Shown in pieces: positions 4,827 to 11,705 of a DNA stretch of 11,827 nucleotides; position 1 is the first letter of the stretch, and every line of letters begins with the position of its first letter. The notes beneath the pieces are model-generated. The model made no database searches. It had not been told where the DNA came from and saw only the letters and a program-made list of their open reading frames with translations. The translations under genes and the position numbers were made by a program. Location: the NCBI GenBank assembly GCA_046091165.1, contig JBJTBE010000017.1, positions 1 to 11,827 on the forward strand, given 5' to 3'. The stretch comes from F1-60-MAGs163 sp046091165 (GTDB lineage: Bacteria; Actinomycetota; Thermoleophilia; Solirubrobacterales; Solirubrobacteraceae).

Positions 4827-6152
4827 ATGCGCGTCCTGCGCTGGTCGGCCCTCTCGCCGGAGGAGCGCGACCAGCTGCTCGAGCGCGGTATCCGCGCGAT
4901 CTTCGACCCGGTCCTGCGGGAGGCGGTCGGCGAGATCGTCGAGGATGTCCGCGCCAACGGCGACGCCGCGGTCTGCCGCGCCCTGGAGGAGTTCGACGGC
5001 TGCCAGGTGTCCCCCGACGGCCTGCGCGTCAGCGAGGAGGAGTTCGAGCAGGCCCGCAGCCAGGTGCCGGACGCGGTGCTGGGCGCGATCGCCGCCGGCA
5101 TCGCCAACGTCCGGGCCTTCAACGAGGAGCTGGTGCGCGAGCGCGAGTGGCGCAAGGAAATCGCGCCCGGCCTGATGGTCGGGGAGAAGATGACGCCGGT
5201 GGCCAGCGCCGGGCTGTTCGTACCCAGTGGCAAGGGGTCGTTCCCGTCGGTGCTGGTGCAGATCGGCACGCCGGCCGTGGTCGCCGGGGTGCCGGAGCTG
5301 GCCGTGGTGGTGCCGCCGGTACCGGGCGGCGGCGGCGAGGTGGACCCGGCCGTGCTCTGCGTCGCCGCCGAGCTGGGCATCACCAATCTCTTCCGGGTCA
5401 ACGGGCCGGCAGGCATCGCCGCCCTGGCTTTCGGCACCGAGTCGATCCCGAAGGTCAGGAAGGTCCTGGGCCCGGGCAGCCCGCCGGTCCAGGCGGCGCA
5501 GATCGCCTGCCAGCAGTACGGCTGCCACACCCAGATGCTGCTCGGCCCGTCGGAGTCGCTGATCCTCGCCGACGACAGCGCCGACCCGCGCCTGCTCGCC
5601 GCCGACCTGCTCAACGAGGCCGAGCACGGCCCCGACTCATCGTCGGTGCTGGTCACCGACTCCGAGGCGCTGGTCGACGCGGTGCAGCCCGAGCTCGCCC
5701 GCCAGCTCGCCGAACTCCCGGAGCCGCGCCGCGCCTACGCGGCGGCCGCGCTGGGCGAGAACGGCGGCGCCGTGCTCACCGGCGACCTCGACGAGGCGAT
5801 CGCCGTGGCCAACCTCTACGCCCCCGAGCACATGCAGATCGTCGCCCGCGACGAGGAGGCGGTGCTCGCCGGAATCGACCACGCCGGCGAGGTCCTGCTC
5901 GGGCAGTCGACGCCGGTCTCCCTGGCCAACTACGTGATCGGGGTTCCCGCCGCGCTGCCTACCGGGATGTTCGCCCGGGTCACCGGCGGCGTCACCGCCG
6001 AGACCTTCATGAAGAAGACCTCGATCGCCCGCGCCGACGGGCAGGCGCTCGAATCGCTCAGCGACGCGGTTCTCGCGCTCGCCGAGCACGAGGGCTTCCC
6101 GGCCCACGCGGCGGCCATCCGGGCTCGCCGCGAGGGACCGGGCGCCTCCTAG
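4827..6152 (+). CDS. Histidinol dehydrogenase (HisD)-like protein with substituted zinc-site residues
   Basis: A 441-residue cytoplasmic protein aligning over full length with HisD, the Zn- and NAD-dependent enzyme that oxidises histidinol to histidine. Family motifs seen: FVPSGKGSFPSVL (131-143), GPAGIAALAFGTESIPKV (193-210), GPSESLILAD (240-249), AEHGPDS (265-271), YAPEH (331-335) and the C-terminal EGFPAH (422-427). The catalytic Glu334/His335 pair and the Zn-ligand histidines His267 and His427 are kept. The Zn-ligand Gln before AEHGPD (Gln259 of the E. coli enzyme) is Glu264. The ligand Asp of GDYxxG (Asp360) is Asn368 in ANYVIG. The substrate-site His of NHVLPT (His367) is Ala375, and GPGN is GPGS. 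HpsN-type HisD relatives show that this fold can serve other alcohols. It is almost certainly cotranscribed with the HisB-like gene. Whether it makes histidine is open. Confidence 0.8.
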   Translation: MRVLRWSALSPEERDQLLERGIRAIFDPVLREAVGEIVEDVRANGDAAVCRALEEFDGCQVSPDGLRVSEEEFEQARSQVPDAVLGAIAAGIANVRAFNEELVREREWRKEIAPGLMVGEKMTPVASAGLFVPSGKGSFPSVLVQIGTPAVVAGVPELAVVVPPVPGGGGEVDPAVLCVAAELGITNLFRVNGPAGIAALAFGTESIPKVRKVLGPGSPPVQAAQIACQQYGCHTQMLLGPSESLILADDSADPRLLAADLLNEAEHGPDSSSVLVTDSEALVDAVQPELARQLAELPEPRRAYAAAALGENGGAVLTGDLDEAIAVANLYAPEHMQIVARDEEAVLAGIDHAGEVLLGQSTPVSLANYVIGVPAALPTGMFARVTGGVTAETFMKKTSIARADGQALESLSDAVLALAEHEGFPAHAAAIRARREGPGAS

Positions 6153-6580
6153 GGCTCGACCGTCACCTCGGCGATCGGGGTGGCGTTGTTGTGGAGTTCC
6201 ACCTCGAAGCGCCCGGTGATCGTCGCCGGCACGCTGAAGCTCGCCGCCTTGCCGGGGCCGACGGGCTTCTCGACGTCGTAGCCGTGCAGGTGGACCTCGT
6301 CGTCGGCTTCGTCGGTCACCCGGAAGCGGATCGTCCCGCCCTCCTTGAAGGTGAGCTTGCGCACCCCGCCGACCGGCTCCCCGCCGGAGATCCGGATCGT
6401 CGCCACCTCGGGCCTCGGCTTTGCCGCCTCCGTGGTGGTGGCCTGCGGTGTGGTGGCCTGGGTCGACGCATCCGTGGTCGTGGTCGTGCTGCCCTCGTCC
6501 CCGGGCCGAAGGACCACGAAGGCGGCCACGACGATCACCACGGCGGCGAGGAGGGTCGCGATTCTTGCGTTCCTGGACAT
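6149..6580 (-). CDS. Membrane-anchored cupredoxin-like domain protein lacking cysteine
   Basis: A 143-residue protein with a single N-terminal hydrophobic segment (residues 7-24) acting as signal anchor, a Thr/Ala-rich linker (31-55) and a C-terminal beta-sandwich of cupredoxin type (about 58-143). Conserved features are GGTIRFRVTDEADDEVHLHGYD (81-102), with His97 and His99, and GRFEVELHN (123-131), with His130, placed at the two copper-ligand loops. The protein has no cysteine at all, so a classical type 1 blue-copper centre cannot form; the histidines might still bind copper. Its substrate or partner is unknown. The ATG at 6580 has no clear ribosome site; a GTG one codon upstream is possible. 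Its stop codon shares the bases CTAG with the stop of the convergent HisD-like gene, a 4-bp overlap. Confidence 0.75.
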   Translation of the reverse strand: MSRNARIATLLAAVVIVVAAFVVLRPGDEGSTTTTTDASTQATTPQATTTEAAKPRPEVATIRISGGEPVGGVRKLTFKEGGTIRFRVTDEADDEVHLHGYDVEKPVGPGKAASFSVPATITGRFEVELHNNATPIAEVTVEP

Positions 6581-6624
6581 CACCCGGATGATCGCAGGTC
6601 GCTGCCGCGGATATGTGCGCTTGG

Positions 6625-7113
6625 CTACGCCTGCTGGCCCGGCTCGACCGGCGCCTCGGAGACCGTCTCGGTGACCACCGCGGCGGCCTCGACCGCCGGG
6701 GCGCCGCCGCCCGCCTGGGCACGCCAGGCCTTGTTCAGGTTGTCCTGGAAGAGGTAGATGGCGATCGGGGAGATGAAGATCCAGATCAGCAGGCCCAGGC
6801 CGGCGTCGAAGCCGTCGCCCGAGCCGGCGAGCGCGCTGGAGGCGTTCATCCGCTTGAAGCCCTTGAAGATGGAGACGAAGGGGGGAACGATGATGAACGC
6901 CCCGAGGGTGACCGCCAGCAGCGAGGTTCCGGGGCTGGTGCCGCACTCGTCGGTGCCGCGCGCCTCGCCGAAGTCGCGCATCTCGCGGTTGACGTAGTAC
7001 CACCAGAACCAGAAGTAGATCCCGAGCGTGATCAGCATCAGGCCGAGGATCCCCAGCGGGTGCCGGAGCTTGGCGGTCGACTGCGTTCCTGAGATCGGGA
7101 CTACTTCGGCCAT
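6625..7113 (-). CDS. DUF4234-type integral membrane protein
   Basis: A 162-residue membrane protein of unknown function. Residues 17-41 (RHPLGILGLMLITLGIY, then FWFWWYYVNREM) are the signature start of DUF4234 proteins: a helix ending in an aromatic cluster and an Asn-Arg-Glu-Met turn. Further hydrophobic segments are at about 64-83 and 105-123, giving three or four helices, followed by FQDNLNKAW (122-130), another recurrent feature of the family, and an Ala/Glu-rich tail. The ATG at 7113 has a strong AGGAGG ribosome site 5 nt upstream, so this gene is leadered, unlike its divergent neighbour. It lies 44 bp upstream of the cupredoxin-like gene on the same strand and may be cotranscribed with it. 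Confidence 0.8.
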   Translation of the reverse strand: MAEVVPISGTQSTAKLRHPLGILGLMLITLGIYFWFWWYYVNREMRDFGEARGTDECGTSPGTSLLAVTLGAFIIVPPFVSIFKGFKRMNASSALAGSGDGFDAGLGLLIWIFISPIAIYLFQDNLNKAWRAQAGGGAPAVEAAAVVTETVSEAPVEPGQQA

Positions 7114-7118
7114 CGGGC

Positions 7119-7147
7119 CCTCCTGGCTGGCTTGAAGGCCGAACGTA
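7119..7147 (-). promoter_or_regulatory. -10 (TACGTT) and strong Shine-Dalgarno (AGGAGG) of the DUF4234 gene
   Basis: On the minus strand TACGTT (7147-7142) would start a leader of about 20 nt carrying AGGAGG (7124-7119), 5 nt before the ATG. This is the only canonical full-length Shine-Dalgarno seen in the window. No good -35 is visible. Confidence 0.45.
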
Positions 7148-7188
7148 CCGGAAACCGTGCTGCGCGGCGATGCGCCAGCACCGCCGGC

Positions 7189-7194
7189 TAGCTT
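7189..7194 (+). promoter_or_regulatory. -10 element (TAGCTT) for a leaderless amine oxidase transcript
   Basis: TAGCTT is followed by 6 nt and the GTG at 7201. There is no ribosome site. It is divergent from the DUF4234 promoter about 45 bp away. Confidence 0.5.
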
Positions 7195-7200
7195 TGGGGC

Positions 7201-8559
7201 GTGGCCGACCTGGAAACCCTCGATGCCGACGTGGTGGTGGTCGGAGCCGGCTTCGCCGGGCTCTCGGCGGCCCGGGCGCTCGCGTCCGCCGGGCGGGAGG
7301 TCGTGGTGCTCGAGGCCCGCGACCGGGTCGGCGGCCGGGTGGAGAGGGGCGAGAGCGACGGCGCGCTCCTCGAGCTGGGGGGCACCTGGGTCGGCCCCAC
7401 GCAGACCCGGGCGCTGGAGCTCGCCGGCGAGGTTGGCGCCTCCCTGTTCCCCCAGTACGCCGAGGGCGAGAACCAGATCGACATCGACGGCGAGGTCCGG
7501 CGCTACTCGGGAACCGTTCCCCGCCTGGGCCCGCTGGCCCTCGCCGGCCTCGGGCGGATGCAGGCCGCGGTCAACCGCCACGCCCGGCGCATCGACACCC
7601 AGGCACCCTGGGACTACCGCCACGCCGGCCGCCTGGACGCGGTCACCTTCGCCGACTGGCTCAGGAGCCGGCGCTTTGGCCGCACGGCCGAAAGGGTGAT
7701 GACGATCGTCGGCCGGACGACCTGGGGCGCCGAGCCCTCGGAGCTCTCCGCGCTCTACGCGATGGCCTACGTAGCCGGCGGCGGCGGCACCAGCGCCCTC
7801 TTCGACACCGAGGGGGGCGCCCAGGAGAGCCGCTTCCGGCTCGGCGCCCAGGACTTCGCCGAGCGTCTCGCCGCCCCGCTGGGCGACGGGATGCGCTTCG
7901 GCACGGCGGTCCGCTCGGTCGAGTGGGGTGCCTCGGGCGCGGTGGTGGAGGCCAAGGGCGTACGGGTAACCGCCGGCCGCGTGGTCGTCACCGTCGCTCC
8001 GCCGCTCTGCGAGCAGGTTGCCTTCGACCCGCCGCTCCCGGCGCGGCGCGACGAGATCCAGCGGCGGATGCGGATGGGCGCCCTGACCAAGGCGATCGCC
8101 GTATACGACGAGCCGTTCTGGCGTGGTGAGGGCCTGAGCGGCGAGTCGCTCAGCGACGCCTCGCTGGCCTCGCTGACCTTCGACCTCTCCCCGCCCGACG
8201 GCTCGCGCGGGGTGCTGGTGGGATTCGTGGGCGGCGACGACGCCCGCACCTACGCGGCGATGGGGGAGGCCGAGCGCCGCGCCAACGTGCTGGCCGGCTT
8301 TGCCCGCCTCTACGGCCCGAAGGCCCTTGAGCCGGCCGGGTGGGCAGAGAGGCAGTGGGCGGCGCAGGAGTTCAGCGGCGGCGGCCCGGTGGCGATCGCC
8401 CCGCCCGGGGCATTGACCGCCGGCGGGGACGCGCTGCGCAAGCCCTGCGGACCCATCCACTGGGCCGGAACCGAGAGCTCGCCCACCTGGGGCGGCTTCA
8501 TCGACGGCGCGATCCGCTCCGGCGAGCGGGCCGCCTCGGAGATCCTCGAAGCGGCCTGA
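7201..8559 (+). CDS. Flavin-containing monoamine oxidase-family protein (FAD, non-covalent)
   Basis: A 452-residue cytoplasmic oxidase, probably oxidising a primary or secondary amine (such as a polyamine or aromatic amine) with O2 to give an aldehyde, ammonia and H2O2. The N-terminal FAD site is VVVVGAGFAGLSAARAL (11-27, Gly15/17/20), followed by VLEARDRVGGRV (36-47) and LELGGTWVGPTQ (57-68). Lys297 in MGALTK matches the Lys that contacts flavin N5 through water in MAO enzymes. The C-terminal FAD motif is HWAGTESSPTWGGFIDGAIRSG (420-441). The Cys that links FAD covalently in human MAO is absent (the segment reads SSPTW), so FAD should be non-covalent. No signal peptide. GTG 7201 has a -10 box 6 nt upstream. 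The substrate cannot be told from sequence; tryptophan or putrescine oxidases are alternatives. Confidence 0.88.
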   Translation: MADLETLDADVVVVGAGFAGLSAARALASAGREVVVLEARDRVGGRVERGESDGALLELGGTWVGPTQTRALELAGEVGASLFPQYAEGENQIDIDGEVRRYSGTVPRLGPLALAGLGRMQAAVNRHARRIDTQAPWDYRHAGRLDAVTFADWLRSRRFGRTAERVMTIVGRTTWGAEPSELSALYAMAYVAGGGGTSALFDTEGGAQESRFRLGAQDFAERLAAPLGDGMRFGTAVRSVEWGASGAVVEAKGVRVTAGRVVVTVAPPLCEQVAFDPPLPARRDEIQRRMRMGALTKAIAVYDEPFWRGEGLSGESLSDASLASLTFDLSPPDGSRGVLVGFVGGDDARTYAAMGEAERRANVLAGFARLYGPKALEPAGWAERQWAAQEFSGGGPVAIAPPGALTAGGDALRKPCGPIHWAGTESSPTWGGFIDGAIRSGERAASEILEAA

Positions 8560-8576
8560 GCCGGCGGGAACCGGCT
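8559..8576. terminator. Hairpin spanning both stop codons of convergent genes
   Basis: AGCCGG (8559-8564), a 6-nt loop and CCGGCT (8571-8576) form a 6-bp stem. It overlaps the last base of the amine oxidase stop (8557-8559) and most of the exporter stop (8575-8577). There is no T-tract. It probably serves both genes. Confidence 0.5.
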
Positions 8577-10164
8577 AGGCCGGAGCCGAGCTGCCGCCGG
8601 CGGGGACGCTGTCAGCCTCGTCGGGGTTGTCGAACTTGTCCTCGGCGACGGGGGCCTCGACCTTGCCCCGCGGCACGAAGATGATCGAGAAGATGAAGAT
8701 CGCGGCCAGGATTCCGGCCATGATGTAGAACACGGTCTGGGTCGACTGGGCGTAGGCGTCCTGGATCGCCTTGAAGACCTCGGCGCCGCCGGAGCCGCCG
8801 CTCCGCGCCGAGGATCCCCCTCCGGCCACCTCGGCCGCTATCGCGTCGGCCTGCTCCTTGCCGACTCCCACCTTCCCGAGGGTCTCCTCGAGGTTGACCC
8901 GGTTCTGGGTGATCAGGATCGTGCCCATGATCGCCAGGCCGATGCTGGCTCCGTAGTTGCGGATCGTCTGGGTGATGCCGGTCGCCTCGCCGTAGGTGGA
9001 GGCCGGTGCGCGGTTGATCGCGTCGGTGTTGGCCGGCCCGAGGATCAGGCCGATGCCGGCGCCGGCCATGACGATGTAGGGCCACTGGGCGCTGATGTTC
9101 AGGTCGGTCATCGAGCCGGCCCACAGGTAGAAGCCGACCGCCCCCAGCGCCGAGCCCAGCACGATCGCCGGCCGCGCACCCTGCTGGTCGAGGATCCGGC
9201 CCCCGAACTGCGAGGCCACGGCGAAGCCGCCGAAGAAGATCAGCAGGTAGAGGCCGGCGTTGGCCGCGCTCTGTTCGAGCGACAGCTGGGCGTAGGTGCT
9301 GGAGAAGAAGAAGAGGGGGATGAAGACCGCCGAGAGGAGCAGCAGCACGACGTTGTCGGCGGCGAAGGAGCGGTCGGTGAAGATCCGCACGCGGATCAGC
9401 GGGTCCTCGGTGCGCAGCTCGTGGGCGAAGAAGGCGATCAGCAGCAGCGTCCCGGCGACGATCGAGCCGATCGTCTGCCAGCTGCCCCAGCCCCAGTCGC
9501 TGGCCTGCTGGAGGCCGAGCACCGATAGCGCCATGCCGCCGGTGACCAGCACGGCTCCGCGGTAGTCGATCGGCTGCGGGTTGCGCTCGTCCCTGGGGTT
9601 GGCAACGCGGATGAGGACAAGGGCGATGATCGCGATCGGGATGTTCACCCAGAAGATTGCGCGCCAGTCGACCTCGGTCAGGTAGCCGCCGGCGATCGGG
9701 CCGATCGAGGTCAGGCCGCCGGTGATGGCGAAGAAGATGGCCAAAGCCTTGCCGCGCTTGTCGATCGGGTAGGCAGAGATGATCAGCGCCAGCGCCGCCG
9801 GGAGCATCAGCGCTGCGCCGATGCCCTGGATGGCGCGGAAGACGATGATCCACGTCTCGTCGAACGAGCCCGTGGGGGTAAGGCCGCAGAGCGCCGACGC
9901 CGTGGCGAACATCACCACGCCCAGGACGACCATCCGCACCTTGCCGAGCGTGTCGCCCAGGCGCCCGCCGAGGGCGAAGGTCGCCGAGAGGGCCAGCAGG
10001 TAGGCGTTGATCATCCACTGGATCCCCGTCTCGCTCAGCTTGAGGTCCTGCTGGATGTCGGGGATGGCGATCGAGACGATCGTCATGTCGATGAAGGTCA
10101 TGCCGACGGCGAAGACCATCGCCGCCAGGACCCAGGTCCCGGTCCTGTTCTTGGCGCCGCTCAC
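8575..10164 (-). CDS. MFS drug:proton antiporter, DHA2 (EmrB/QacA) family, 14 helices
   Basis: A 529-residue inner-membrane exporter, probably using the proton gradient to expel drugs, dyes or small metabolites. Helix 1 carries FIDMTIVSIAIPDI (24-37) with the membrane Asp26 typical of DHA2. The motif-A-like loop GGRLGDTLGKVRM is at 66-78. The antiporter motif-C region GPIAGGYL is at 155-162, followed by DWRAIFWVNIP (166-176), a DHA2 hallmark. The second half repeats the pattern with GGRILDQQGARP (321-332). A Gly/Ser-rich loop (about 425-475) lies before the last helix, and the acidic C-terminus is cytosolic. The start is GTG at 10164, with TAGCGT 7 nt upstream. No regulator gene is adjacent, so the substrate is unknown. 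It lies 10 bp downstream of the phosphodiesterase gene on the same strand. Confidence 0.9.
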   Translation of the reverse strand: MSGAKNRTGTWVLAAMVFAVGMTFIDMTIVSIAIPDIQQDLKLSETGIQWMINAYLLALSATFALGGRLGDTLGKVRMVVLGVVMFATASALCGLTPTGSFDETWIIVFRAIQGIGAALMLPAALALIISAYPIDKRGKALAIFFAITGGLTSIGPIAGGYLTEVDWRAIFWVNIPIAIIALVLIRVANPRDERNPQPIDYRGAVLVTGGMALSVLGLQQASDWGWGSWQTIGSIVAGTLLLIAFFAHELRTEDPLIRVRIFTDRSFAADNVVLLLLSAVFIPLFFFSSTYAQLSLEQSAANAGLYLLIFFGGFAVASQFGGRILDQQGARPAIVLGSALGAVGFYLWAGSMTDLNISAQWPYIVMAGAGIGLILGPANTDAINRAPASTYGEATGITQTIRNYGASIGLAIMGTILITQNRVNLEETLGKVGVGKEQADAIAAEVAGGGSSARSGGSGGAEVFKAIQDAYAQSTQTVFYIMAGILAAIFIFSIIFVPRGKVEAPVAEDKFDNPDEADSVPAGGSSAPA

Positions 10165-10171
10165 AGCGCAG

Positions 10172-10177
10172 ACGCTA
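10172..10177 (-). promoter_or_regulatory. -10 element (TAGCGT) for the exporter, built on the upstream stop codon
   Basis: On the minus strand TAGCGT (10177-10172) is 7 nt before the GTG at 10164. Its first three bases are the TAG stop of the phosphodiesterase gene. This would let the exporter be transcribed separately, leaderless, despite the 10-bp gap. No clear -35 is seen. Confidence 0.4.
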
Positions 10178-11170
10178 CTTCACCCTGCAGGTGGAAGGCG
10201 ACTTGTTCTTCTTCAGGAACCTCTCGAGCGCCCTGGGCTTGGAGGTCATGATCCCGTCGACGCAGCGCTCAACGAGCTTCGTCCAGCCCTCGGGGCCGTC
10301 AACGTCGGGACCGTCGAACCAGCTGTGCCAGGCCAGGCCGTCGGCGTGGGTCTTGGCCACCCATGCCGGGTTCAGCACGTCGATCCTTGCGCCGTTGAAG
10401 AGGTAGGTCATCGGTACCTGGACGGCCACGACCCCCTCGCCGAGGGACTTGTTCTCGAGGAAGTAGCCGATCAGCGGCGAGCTGCCGGGGGCCAGGGGAA
10501 CCTGCGGCGCCACCGCGTGGAAGCGGTCCACGGCGCCCTGGCGGAAGGAGACGACGATCAGGTCCTTGCGCCGGTTGTTCTTGAGCAGGTTGCCCAGCAC
10601 TTCGGCGTTGTAGACGTACTCGTCTTCCTTCTCGGCCTTGGTGCGCCCCTTGATCTCGATGTTGATCGGGGTCTTCGGGAAGGCCTTCAGGACCTCCTTG
10701 AGGGTGGTCACCCGGAAGTCGGAGGCCTTGTAACCCTTCGGCGGCTTCCTCTGGCCGGTGGCGACCCCGCGGTAGACGTAGGCCGAGGCGGGCCTGTTGC
10801 GGTCGTAGTTCGGCGAGCTCTTCGAGAACCAGTAGGCGCCGTCGAGCTTGCGGATCTCGGCGAGCGTCAGCTCGCTCACCAGGCCGGTCGAGTTGGTCTT
10901 GGAGTCGACCGTGGTGTCGTGCATGACGATCACCTGGTTGTCCTTTGTTACGACGATGTCGAGCTCGAGCATCTCCGCGCCGGCGCGGAGGGCCTCCTTG
11001 AAGGCGAACATCGTGTTGGAGGGGAACTCATCCTCGCCGCCCTGGTGGGCGATGTTCAGCGGCGGGCTCTGGCGCCACGGCGGGATCTTGGTCTTGGCCA
11101 GGGCCGGGGCCGAGAGCCCGGCGAAGGCGACGGAGGCGAGCACGACGCAGATAACCGAACGCTTGAGCAT
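10175..11170 (-). CDS. Secreted glycerophosphodiester phosphodiesterase-family protein (GDPD), HQG variant
   Basis: A 331-residue exported TIM-barrel protein, expected to hydrolyse glycerophosphodiesters (lipid head groups or teichoic acid-like polymers) to glycerol-3-phosphate and an alcohol outside the cell. A signal peptide covers residues 1-25 (LKRS, hydrophobic core, APALA). Motifs: IAHQGGEDEFPSNT (40-53), in place of the usual HRG...PENT; MLELDIVVTKD (67-77), with metal-binding Glu69 and Asp71; VMHDTTVD (82-89), with catalytic His84; and NIEIK (170-174), with the metal Glu172. The Arg after the first catalytic His is Gln43, and the PENT Glu is Ser51. I recall this HQGGE...PSNT form as a recurring actinobacterial subgroup, so it is probably active. 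The ATG at 11170 is chosen for its signal peptide and the TACGAT box 7 nt upstream; an ATG at 11179 is alternative. Confidence 0.85.
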   Translation of the reverse strand: MLKRSVICVVLASVAFAGLSAPALAKTKIPPWRQSPPLNIAHQGGEDEFPSNTMFAFKEALRAGAEMLELDIVVTKDNQVIVMHDTTVDSKTNSTGLVSELTLAEIRKLDGAYWFSKSSPNYDRNRPASAYVYRGVATGQRKPPKGYKASDFRVTTLKEVLKAFPKTPINIEIKGRTKAEKEDEYVYNAEVLGNLLKNNRRKDLIVVSFRQGAVDRFHAVAPQVPLAPGSSPLIGYFLENKSLGEGVVAVQVPMTYLFNGARIDVLNPAWVAKTHADGLAWHSWFDGPDVDGPEGWTKLVERCVDGIMTSKPRALERFLKKNKSPSTCRVK

Positions 11171-11177
11171 GTCGGGC

Positions 11178-11183
11178 ATCGTA
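11178..11183 (-). promoter_or_regulatory. -10 element (TACGAT) for a leaderless GDPD transcript
   Basis: On the minus strand TACGAT (11183-11178) is followed by 7 nt and the ATG at 11170. If used, the upstream ATG at 11179 would lie inside the promoter and cannot be the start. Confidence 0.45.
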
Positions 11184-11234
11184 ATGGCTCGGGCGGCCTC
11201 CCGCGCCATCCGCCCGGCGCGCGAACCTGAGGGC

Positions 11235-11663
11235 GTGGCCGTCCTGATCACCTGCGCCGCCGCTACCTGGTTCATGGCCGGGGTCGGCTGGATCGTTCAG
11301 GTGGTCCAGTACCCGCTCTTCGCCGCCGTGGGCCGCGACAGCTTCACCGAGTACCACCGGCTCCATTCGGGCCGGATCACGCCGATCGTCTTCCCGGCGA
11401 TGGCCGTGGAGCTCGCCACCTCGTTCTGGCTCCTCTTCAGCCGCCCCCCAGGCACCTCGATGGCGCTGGTGGCGGCCGGCTTCCTGCTCGCACTGGCCAC
11501 CTGGCTGGCCACGGCGCTGCTCGCGGTGCCGCGCCACGCCGAGCTCGGCGCGGGCTTCGACGCCGGGGTCCACGCCCGGCTGGTGCGCGCCTCCTGGGTG
11601 CGCACGGTGGCGTGGAGCGCCCACGGCGTGGTCGTGGCCGTTCTTGTGGTCCAGGCGGCCTGA
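11235..11663 (+). CDS. Four-helix membrane protein of unknown function
   Basis: A 142-residue integral membrane protein with hydrophobic segments at about residues 3-28, 50-68, 76-98 and 121-140. Conserved-looking features are WIVQVVQYPLF (19-29), the polar loop TEYHRLHSGR (38-47) with two His, PAMAVEL (54-60), and VPRHAELGAGFDAGVHARLV (98-117), also His-rich. I recall similar small proteins in actinobacteria annotated only as hypothetical membrane proteins (DUF1772/DUF4149-like layouts), but I cannot name the family. The start is uncertain: GTG 11235 puts the first helix at the N-terminus but has no well-spaced ribosome site, while ATG 11184 adds 17 mostly basic residues and would start close to the divergent GDPD gene. 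It may be haem- or metal-related given the paired His, but that is speculation. Confidence 0.7.
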   Translation: MAVLITCAAATWFMAGVGWIVQVVQYPLFAAVGRDSFTEYHRLHSGRITPIVFPAMAVELATSFWLLFSRPPGTSMALVAAGFLLALATWLATALLAVPRHAELGAGFDAGVHARLVRASWVRTVAWSAHGVVVAVLVVQAA

Positions 11664-11691
11664 CCCTTCGCGGGCCATGGCCGAGGTCCAT

Positions 11692-11697
11692 TAGAGT
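11692..11697 (+). promoter_or_regulatory. -10 element (TAGAGT) before the right-edge gene
   Basis: TAGAGT is identical to the box before the HicA-like gene. It lies 8 nt before the ATG at 11706 and only 2 nt before another in-frame ATG at 11700. The spacing favours 11706 as a leaderless start. Confidence 0.45.
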
Positions 11698-11705
11698 TCA
11701 TGGCC

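Noticed and set aside
4374..5627. A long minus-strand frame opposite the HisB-like and HisD-like genes
   Set aside because: It lies antisense to two full-length conserved enzymes and has no recognisable motif or ribosome site.
5147..6757. A 536-codon plus-strand open frame inside and beyond the HisD-like gene
   Set aside because: Gly/Arg-rich shadow in the wrong frame of a conserved enzyme and antisense to two other genes.
6625..8460. A 611-codon open frame on the minus strand running through the amine oxidase region into the DUF4234 protein
   Set aside because: The real start of the DUF4234 protein is the ATG at 7113 with AGGAGG. The upstream part is the antisense of a clearly conserved amine oxidase and is open only because of GC-rich third positions.
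8612..10018. A 468-codon minus-strand frame overlapping the exporter
   Set aside because: Shadow frame of the DHA2 exporter; Arg/Pro/Asp-rich with no helices.
11673..11682. The 10-base palindrome GGCCATGGCC after the membrane protein gene
   Set aside because: Too short, and without a loop it makes a poor terminator or operator. Such G/C palindromes are expected in this base composition.
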